11,853 nucleotides of DNA. Origin: Actinomycetes bacterium. Lineage in GTDB: Bacteria > Actinomycetota > Acidimicrobiia > Acidimicrobiales > Palsa-688. The stretch lies in the NCBI GenBank assembly GCA_021819345.1, contig JAKARG010000048.1:1-11853 (forward strand), read 5' to 3'. Under the pieces are notes generated by a model. That model was not told the DNA's origin and did not search any database. It worked only from the letters and a program-made list of their open reading frames with translations. Below, in pieces: positions 6,960 through 11,853 of this stretch. Made by a program: the position numbers and the translations under genes. Position 1 is the first letter of the stretch, and every line of letters begins with the position of its first letter.

Positions 6960-6975
6960 GACCCGCAGCGGGGTC
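6960..6975. terminator. Possible terminator stem between oxygenase and hpnB
   Basis: GACCC and GGGTC form a 5-bp stem around GCAGCG directly after the oxygenase stop, in the 51-base gap between convergent genes. It shares GCAGCGGGG with the region just after the alpha-galactosidase stop. There is no T-run. Confidence 0.3.
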
Positions 6976-7010
6976 GCCGTGGCGGCGCCGTCGGTAGCTC
7001 GGCGGGCAGG

Positions 7011-8243
7011 TCACGCCGGCCGGTAGCGGCGGCCCTTCCAGTAGACGCCACCGGAATGGTGCAGGCGGGCGGAATCGACCGTCATCGCCACATAGAGCGC
7101 AGCGGCAACGGGAAGGGTGAGCGCCCAGGCCGGCCCGAGCCGGTGGTAACGGACAATGGGTAGGTAGGTGGCGGACATGAGGAGCCACGCCGAAGCGCCG
7201 GCAACTGCGAGCAGGGGACGGAGCCCGACCACCCCGGCGACGAGCGCCACCGGAGCGAGGAGATAGACCCACGCCAGGCCGAAGACGGTGAGCGCGAGCA
7301 GCGCCGGCGAGCAGCGGAGCTGGGTGTAGGCGCTGCGCGAGACCATCGACCAGAGGTCCCCGAGGCCCGGGTAGGGCCGGACGCTCACGACCTCGTCGGC
7401 GAGGCCGAGCCAGAGCCTCGCCCCGGAGCCGGCGAGGGCCCTGGCGAGGGCCACGTCGTCGATCACCGCGTCGCGCACCGCGGCGACCCCGCCGGCGCGC
7501 TCCAGGACCTCGGTGCGGACCAGCATGCAGCCGCCGGCCGCCGCAGGCCGCCGGCCGCTCGCCACCCAACGGAACGGGTAGAGCTGGGCGAAGAAGTAGA
7601 CGAACGCCGGCACCAGCAGGCGCTCCCAGGCAGTGACCACCCGTAGGCGGACCATGAGCGAGACCACGTCGCGACCCTCGCTCACCGCTGCGGCCACCAG
7701 AGCGCGTACCGATCCCGGCGGGTGGCGGACGTCGGCGTCGGTGAACAGGACCCATTCCGGGGATGCCCCGGCGCCGCAGCACAGATCGATCCCCTGGTGG
7801 AGCGCCCAGAGCTTGCCGGCCCAGCCGTCCGGTCGAGGAGCCCCCTCCAGCACCTCGACGCCGGCTCGGCCCCCGGCCGAGCATCGGGCGGCCACCTCGG
7901 CGGTCCCGTCGCTGCTCGCGTCGTCGACGAGCACCACCCGCAGCGGCCCCGGGTAGTCCTGCGCCATCAGGGAAGGCAGGGTCAGTGGGAGCAGGTCGGC
8001 CTCGTTGCGTGCCGGTACGACCACCGCCACCGACGGCCAGAGGATCGCCGGCCGTGCTACCGCCGACCCGGGGCCGGCCGGCCGGGCTGCAGCGGGCCGG
8101 GCGGCAGCGGGCCGGGCTGCCGGCCCGGTGTCGCTCCCCGGAGCGGGCGGCAGGCGGACCGCGGTGGTCCAGTACCGGCCGGGGGCGAGCAGCAGCAGGA
8201 CCCAGATCGCAGTGGCGGAGAACGCGACCAGCTCGGCGATCAC
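7011..8243 (-). CDS. hpnB: Glycosyltransferase, HpnB (hopene-associated) family
   Basis: This is a membrane-anchored family 2-type glycosyltransferase that resembles the hopanoid-cluster protein HpnB along its length; the exact reaction of HpnB is not well established. The protein has 410 residues. It has an N-terminal helix (IAELVAFSATAIWVLLLL), then an Ala/Pro/Arg linker, the catalytic domain starting WPSVAVVVPARNEAD, a nucleotide-binding VDDASSDGTAE, and the metal-binding DAD at 169-171. After these come SLMVRLRVVTAWERLLVPAF, GGCMLVR, the catalytic-type VIDD, YTQLRCSP, and about three C-terminal helices ending AMTVDSARLHHSGG. GTG 8243 is chosen because TAGGAT lies 8 bases upstream and the family-like N-terminus starts here. 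The linker holds 15-base tandem repeats. No squalene-hopene cyclase or other hpn gene is in the window. Confidence 0.88.
   Translation of the reverse strand: MIAELVAFSATAIWVLLLLAPGRYWTTAVRLPPAPGSDTGPAARPAAARPAAARPAGPGSAVARPAILWPSVAVVVPARNEADLLPLTLPSLMAQDYPGPLRVVLVDDASSDGTAEVAARCSAGGRAGVEVLEGAPRPDGWAGKLWALHQGIDLCCGAGASPEWVLFTDADVRHPPGSVRALVAAAVSEGRDVVSLMVRLRVVTAWERLLVPAFVYFFAQLYPFRWVASGRRPAAAGGCMLVRTEVLERAGGVAAVRDAVIDDVALARALAGSGARLWLGLADEVVSVRPYPGLGDLWSMVSRSAYTQLRCSPALLALTVFGLAWVYLLAPVALVAGVVGLRPLLAVAGASAWLLMSATYLPIVRYHRLGPAWALTLPVAAALYVAMTVDSARLHHSGGVYWKGRRYRPA
8078..8122. repeat. 15-bp tandem repeats in the hpnB linker
   Basis: About three 15-base units of CGGGCCGGGCKGCAG lie between the N-terminal helix and the catalytic domain, in frame, encoding repeated ARPAA on the minus strand. 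The unit matches the 626-669 unit at about 12-13 of 15 bases in the same orientation. Confidence 0.75.
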
Positions 8244-8251
8244 GGCGGCGG

Positions 8252-8257
8252 ATCCTA
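8252..8257 (-). promoter_or_regulatory. Putative -10 box of hpnB (leaderless)
   Basis: TAGGAT on the minus strand is followed by eight bases and GTG 8243. AGGA could also act as a ribosome binding site at nine bases. The -35 position falls inside the tandem repeats beginning at 8259. Confidence 0.45.
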
Positions 8258-8258
8258 C

Positions 8259-8332
8259 GACCGACGCTGGGGACCGACGCTGGGAACCGACGCCGGGAGA
8301 CCGGGGTAGATCGGGGTGGACCGGGGTAGACC
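8259..8332. repeat. Tandem-repeat block (3 x 13 bp, then 3.4 x 10 bp)
   Basis: GACCGACGCTGGG occurs twice exactly (8259-8271, 8272-8284) and once with two changes (8285-8297). Then GACCGGGGTA-type units of ten bases follow at 8299-8308, 8309-8318 and 8319-8328, with a partial unit to 8332. The block fills the upstream side of the hpnB start, between hpnB and the divergent aldo/keto reductase. Confidence 0.9.
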
Positions 8333-8419
8333 AACCAGCGGTGCCGGCTCGGCTCGTGCACCACGACGACGGGCTCGCGCAGCACGGCCCAGGAGACGCC
8401 CCCGGAAAGAGGAGGAGCA

Positions 8420-9457
8420 ATGGAGTACCGCAGGCTCGGATCGAGCGGAACGGTCGTCTCGGCACTGGCGCTCGGGACCATGACCTTCGGCAGCGAGACC
8501 GACGAGGCCGGCTCCTTCGCCCAGCTCGACGGTTTCGTCGAGGCCGGCGGGACGCTCGTCGACACCGCCGACGTCTACAGCGGCGGGGCCTCGGAGGAGA
8601 TCATCGGCCGGTGGTTGGCGCAGCGGCCCGCCGAGGTGCGCGAACGGGTGGTGATCGCCACCAAGGGCCGCTTCCCGACCTCCGCCGAGCCCAACGGGGT
8701 CGGCCTGTCCCGCCGCCATCTCCGCCGTGCTCTCGACGCGAGCCTCCGGCGCCTCGGGGTCGACTGCGTCGACTTGTACCAGGTGCACGCCTTCGACGCC
8801 CTGAGCCCCCTCGAGGAGACCCTCGGGTGCCTCGACGACCTCGTCCGGGAGGGCAAGGTCCACTACGTCGGGCTCTCCAACTTCACCGGCTGGCAGCTGC
8901 AGCGCGCCGTGGACCTCGCCGAGCACCTCCACCTCGCCAGCCGCCCGGTCACCCTCCAGCCGCAGTACAGCCTGCTCGTCCGGGAGATCGAATGGGAGCT
9001 GGTGCCCGCCTGCGCCGCTGCGGGGATCGGGATCCTGCCGTGGTCGCCCCTAGGGGGCGGCTGGCTCACCGGCAAGTACCGCCGGGACGAGACCCCGACC
9101 GGGGCGACGCGCCTCGGCGAGAACCCCGAGCGGGGCATGGAGGCCTACGGCCCCCGCTCACGCGAGGAGCGCACCTGGCGGATCATCGACGCGGTGCGCG
9201 ATGTGGCGAGCAGCCGGGGGGTGTCGCTCTCGCAGGTTGCCCTCGCCTGGCTGATGGAGCGCCCGGCGGTGACGAGCGTGATCCTCGGGGCCCGGACCCT
9301 CGACCAACTGGCCGACAACCTCCGGGCAGCCGAGCTCCACCTGAGCGAGGACGAGATCTCCCGTCTCGACGAGGCGAGCACCATCCCGATCGGCGACTAC
9401 CCCTACGGACCGCTCGGGGTCGAGCAGCGGCACCGCAAGCTCGGCGGGGGGCGCTGA
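8420..9457 (+). CDS. Aldo/keto reductase
   Basis: This is an NADPH-dependent oxidoreductase of the aldo/keto reductase superfamily, reducing aldehydes or ketones or the reverse, in the cytosol. It has 345 residues in a single (beta/alpha)8 domain. The family tetrad is complete: D48 and Y53 (VDTADVYSGG), K82 (VIATKGR) and H123 (YQVHAFD). The C-terminal cofactor site VILGARTLDQLADNLRA is typical, as are the start MEYRRLGSSGTVVSALALGTM and GLSNFTGWQL. ATG 8420 has an AGGAGGAG ribosome binding site just upstream (around 8409-8416), unlike the leaderless-looking neighbours. The gene is divergent from hpnB and lies 173 bases before the alpha-galactosidase, so joint transcription is possible but not shown. 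The substrate is unknown; a sugar-related aldehyde is one guess from the neighbour. Confidence 0.94.
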   Translation: MEYRRLGSSGTVVSALALGTMTFGSETDEAGSFAQLDGFVEAGGTLVDTADVYSGGASEEIIGRWLAQRPAEVRERVVIATKGRFPTSAEPNGVGLSRRHLRRALDASLRRLGVDCVDLYQVHAFDALSPLEETLGCLDDLVREGKVHYVGLSNFTGWQLQRAVDLAEHLHLASRPVTLQPQYSLLVREIEWELVPACAAAGIGILPWSPLGGGWLTGKYRRDETPTGATRLGENPERGMEAYGPRSREERTWRIIDAVRDVASSRGVSLSQVALAWLMERPAVTSVILGARTLDQLADNLRAAELHLSEDEISRLDEASTIPIGDYPYGPLGVEQRHRKLGGGR

Positions 9458-9469
9458 AGAAAGGTGCCG

Positions 9470-9562
9470 GGCCGGGGCCGCCGAAGCGAGGCGCCGGCTC
9501 GCCGGGGCGCCGAGTAGAGGCGCCACCAGGCGTGCGGCGGGGCCGGGGCCGCTGAAGCGAGG
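9470..9562. repeat. 22-bp direct repeat pair between reductase and galactosidase
   Basis: Near-identical 22-base copies (9470-9491 and 9541-9562) match at 21 positions and start 71 bases apart. The shared 3' part is GAAGCGAGG. They flank a GC-rich spacer in the intergenic region; the function is unknown. Confidence 0.75.
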
Positions 9563-9569
9563 TCGGCCC

Positions 9570-9581
9570 GCCCTGCAGGGC
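9570..9581. repeat. 12-bp perfect palindrome upstream of the galactosidase
   Basis: GCCCTGCAGGGC lies about 37 bases upstream of the proposed -10. It could be an operator for the alpha-galactosidase gene or a terminator element for the reductase; nothing decides between them. Confidence 0.35.
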
Positions 9582-9617
9582 CCGCGGAGTGGGCAGGAGC
9601 CGCCCGGGACCGCTCGG

Positions 9618-9623
9618 TAGGAT
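9618..9623 (+). promoter_or_regulatory. Putative -10 box of the alpha-galactosidase gene (leaderless)
   Basis: TAGGAT is followed by seven bases and ATG 9631. The same hexamer precedes hpnB. AGGA eight bases from the ATG could instead be a ribosome binding site. No clear -35 is seen. Confidence 0.45.
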
Positions 9624-9630
9624 CGACCAG

Positions 9631-11733
9631 ATGGCCACCAGCGGCGCCGAGCCCCCCTTCGTCTTTCCTGCCGGCGCTCCGGCCGGTACCACGAGCATCC
9701 GGATCAGGCCCCGAGAGGGACGCCTCCCCTGGCTCGAGGCCCTCGGCCCGGGACCGCTCGGGGAGGGTCGGGTCGGCCTCGGCGGTGACGCCGGGCCCGG
9801 TGTCGGGCTGCTCGACAGCCACTGGGAGGGGCGCTTCACCCGCCCGTCACTTCGCGGTCACCGCCTGGCGGCGAGCCCGGGGGACCCGGCCACCGGCCGC
9901 GATTGGTCCCCGGCGTTCGAGACCGGCTCCGTGGAGGTCTCTGCCGAGCGGCTGTTGGTGCGCGCCAGCGACCCTGTAGGCGGCCTGCGGCTCGTGAGCG
10001 AGCTCGAGTCGCTGCCGGGAGGTGCGCTGCGTGCCCGCCACACCATCACCAACGCCGCCTCCGGCCCCTACCTGCTCGAAGCCCTGGAGGTGGTCCTCCC
10101 GATCTCCGAACACCTGGAGGAGATCCTCGACTTCACCGGTAGGTGGGGGGCGGAGCGCGCGCCGCAGCGACACTCGCTGACCGACGGGCTGTGGCTGCGC
10201 GAGCAGCGGCGCGGCAAGCCCGGAGCCGACGGCCCCTACGTGGTCGTGGTCGGCGCCCGCGGCTTCGGCTTCGGCCACGGCGAGGTCGTCGGCTGCCACG
10301 TGGCCTGGAGCGGCAACAGCGTCCTCGGCGTGGAGCGGACGGGGGCGAGCACCACCACCCTGCGAGGCGGCGAGCTGCTCGCTCCTGGAGAGGTGGTACT
10401 CGGACCCGAGGAGTCCTACAGCACGCCTTGGGTCTACGTGGTCGCCTCGGATGACGGCCTCGACGGGATCGCCGGGGCGTTCCACCGCTGGCTGCGGTCC
10501 CGGCCGGTGCACCCGGCTCGCCAACCGGTTACCTGCAACGTCTGGGAAGCGGTCTACTTCGACCAGGACCCGGCGACCATCACCACCCTCGCCGGCCTTG
10601 CCGCACGCATCGGCGTCGAGCGCTTCGTGATCGACGACGGCTGGTTCAGCCGCCGGCGCCACGACCGCGCGGGGCTCGGTGACTGGTGGATAGACCCGGA
10701 GGTCTGGCCCGAGGGACTGGCGCCGTTGTCGGCCGAGGTGCACCGCCTGGGCATGGAGATGGGGCTGTGGTTCGAGCCCGAGATGGTGAACCCCGACTCC
10801 GCTCTATACGATCAGCACCCCGAATGGATCCTCGCCACCGGTGATCGCGTGCCCTTGCTCTCCCGCAACCAGCTCGTGTTGGACCTCGGACGCCCCGAGG
10901 TGCGCTCCTACCTCGCCGATGCGTTGAGCTCGGTCCTCACCGAAGCGGCCGTCGACTACGTGAAGTGGGACCACAACCGCGAGCTGCTCGACGCCGGAAG
11001 CGGCCTCAGGGCCGGCGGGCCGGGCATCCACGACCACACCGTCGGCTTCTACTCCTTGCTCGACGAGCTGCGCTCCCGCCATCCCTCGGTGGCCTTCGAG
11101 TCGTGCTCCTCGGGCGGCGGGCGCATCGACCTCGAGGTCCTGGAGCGCACCACCCGGGTGTGGACCTCCGACAACACCGACCCGCTCTCCCGCCAGTCGA
11201 TCCAACGATGGAGCACGCAGCTCGCCGCCCCGGAGCACCTCGGGGCGCACGTCGCCTCCCCCCGCTCCCACCAGACCGGGCGCTGGTCGACCCTCGACTT
11301 CCGGGCGGCGACGGCACTCCCCTACGCCTTCGGCGTCGAGTGGGACCTGCGCCAGGCCGAGCCCGAGGAGCTCGAGCGCCTCGGCGCGTGGATCTCGCTG
11401 CACAAGCGCTTCCGGGAGCTGCTCCACTCCGGCCGCGCCTTCCGCTCCGACGTAGCCGAGCCGGCCGTCGTCGCCCACGGGGCGGTCGCTCCCGAGGGGA
11501 CCGAGGCCCTGGTGGTGATCGCCACGCTCGGCGAGCCCGACCACGACCGCCCCGTCGGCATCCCGGTTCCCGGCCTCGCCCCCGACCGCAACTTCACGGT
11601 GGAACAGCTCGACCCCCAGGCCGACCCGGTCGTGCTCGGGACGATGAGCGGCCGCGCCGCCGGCTCCGAGGGCATCCACCTCGGGCGCCAGCGCCCCCAG
11701 AGCGCGCTGGTGGTGCACTTCCTGGCCCTCTGA
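9631..11733 (+). CDS. Alpha-galactosidase, glycoside hydrolase family 36
   Basis: This is a retaining alpha-galactosidase releasing galactose from raffinose-family sugars, melibiose or galactosides. The protein has 700 residues, the normal full length for the family, without a signal peptide, so it acts on imported sugars in the cytosol. The N-terminal ~300 residues form the beta-supersandwich. The barrel follows: VIDDGWF (D335, D336), GLWFEPEMVN, LDLGRPEVR, the nucleophile D447 in YVKWDHNRE, ESCSSGGGR, and the acid/base D514 in WTSDNTDPLSR. A beta-rich C-terminal domain ends the protein. ATG 9631 is preferred over GTG 9589 because TAGGAT lies seven bases upstream and the 14 extra residues look like translated leader. 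No sugar transporter or further galactose gene is visible; it could lie beyond the right edge. Confidence 0.95.
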   Translation: MATSGAEPPFVFPAGAPAGTTSIRIRPREGRLPWLEALGPGPLGEGRVGLGGDAGPGVGLLDSHWEGRFTRPSLRGHRLAASPGDPATGRDWSPAFETGSVEVSAERLLVRASDPVGGLRLVSELESLPGGALRARHTITNAASGPYLLEALEVVLPISEHLEEILDFTGRWGAERAPQRHSLTDGLWLREQRRGKPGADGPYVVVVGARGFGFGHGEVVGCHVAWSGNSVLGVERTGASTTTLRGGELLAPGEVVLGPEESYSTPWVYVVASDDGLDGIAGAFHRWLRSRPVHPARQPVTCNVWEAVYFDQDPATITTLAGLAARIGVERFVIDDGWFSRRRHDRAGLGDWWIDPEVWPEGLAPLSAEVHRLGMEMGLWFEPEMVNPDSALYDQHPEWILATGDRVPLLSRNQLVLDLGRPEVRSYLADALSSVLTEAAVDYVKWDHNRELLDAGSGLRAGGPGIHDHTVGFYSLLDELRSRHPSVAFESCSSGGGRIDLEVLERTTRVWTSDNTDPLSRQSIQRWSTQLAAPEHLGAHVASPRSHQTGRWSTLDFRAATALPYAFGVEWDLRQAEPEELERLGAWISLHKRFRELLHSGRAFRSDVAEPAVVAHGAVAPEGTEALVVIATLGEPDHDRPVGIPVPGLAPDRNFTVEQLDPQADPVVLGTMSGRAAGSEGIHLGRQRPQSALVVHFLAL

Positions 11734-11762
11734 GCCCCGACCGCAGCGGGGAGGCCCGACGC

Positions 11763-11789
11763 GGGCCCTGCTGTCGGTCCGGCAGGCCC
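11763..11789. terminator. Possible terminator hairpin after the galactosidase
   Basis: GGGCCCTGC and GCAGGCCC pair over eight bases with one bulged C and a 10-base loop, 29 bases past the stop. A smaller stem, CCTCGCCCGAGG (11800-11811), follows. There is no T-run, but the stem is the strongest in the window. Confidence 0.4.
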
Positions 11790-11853
11790 GGGGGAAAGTC
11801 CTCGCCCGAGGCGCCGGGAGATCTGCGGCGGGCTCAGCCCTTGGTGTGCCTTG

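Noticed and set aside
11790..11815. GGGGGAAAGTCC resembling the conserved GAGGAAAGTCC core of RNase P RNA
   Set aside because: The rest of the conserved RNase P helices are missing and the window ends nearby; probably a chance match.
11834..11853. Possible last codons of a minus-strand gene at the right edge (RHTKG then TGA)
   Set aside because: Only five codons are visible, too little to support a gene, although a convergent gene entering from the right is plausible given the hairpin at 11763-11789.
1..11853. A dedicated novel defence, mobile or biosynthetic system
   Set aside because: All genes belong to common families with ordinary spacing; no integrase, transposase, nuclease, toxin, CRISPR or assembly-line enzyme was seen.

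Overview
This is an 11.85-kb stretch of very GC-rich bacterial DNA (about 70% by eye; codon third positions nearly all G or C). It most likely comes from a high-GC actinomycete-type chromosome: the MmpL/RND transporter beside a TetR regulator, the frequent GTG starts, and start codons placed 7-8 bases after TANNNT boxes (leaderless transcripts) all fit Actinomycetota. No taxon can be named firmly from this window. It reads as ordinary accessory chromosome. I see no phage, transposon, CRISPR, tRNA or rRNA.

Layout, left to right. (1) A 3'-truncated MFS exporter (minus) runs off the left edge. It is divergent from a patatin-like phospholipase (plus), and a tandem-repeat block lies between them. 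(2) A TetR regulator (minus) is convergent with the phospholipase and divergent from an MmpL/RND transporter (plus). The annotated ATGs of regulator and transporter overlap at one CATG. A promoter with a short inverted repeat in its spacer lies just upstream of the transporter, which suggests a regulator-transporter pair. (3) An AraC-family regulator (minus) is convergent with mmpL and divergent from a phytanoyl-CoA dioxygenase-type Fe(II)/2-oxoglutarate oxygenase (plus). The 165 bases between them hold a TTGACA promoter for the regulator and two 10-base direct repeats 22 bases apart, as expected of an AraC-type binding site. (4) A glycosyltransferase of the hopanoid-associated HpnB family (minus) is convergent with the oxygenase and divergent from an aldo/keto reductase (plus); a second tandem-repeat block separates them. 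(5) A cytoplasmic GH36 alpha-galactosidase (plus) follows the reductase after 173 bases. The window ends 120 bases past it.

The two themes are export with its control (MFS, TetR-MmpL) and carbohydrate or lipid metabolism (patatin, PhyH oxygenase with AraC, HpnB, aldo/keto reductase, alpha-galactosidase). They do not form one obvious pathway; most genes look like single transcription units with their own promoters.

The most interesting signals are non-coding. Five of eight gene starts sit 7-8 bases after a TAGNNT box, which predicts leaderless mRNAs. Two of these (MFS and hpnB) share almost the same 17-base start signal, each immediately downstream of a minisatellite. Fifteen-base-period repeats occur at three places, two of them inside coding regions. 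No gap between genes exceeds 300 bases.
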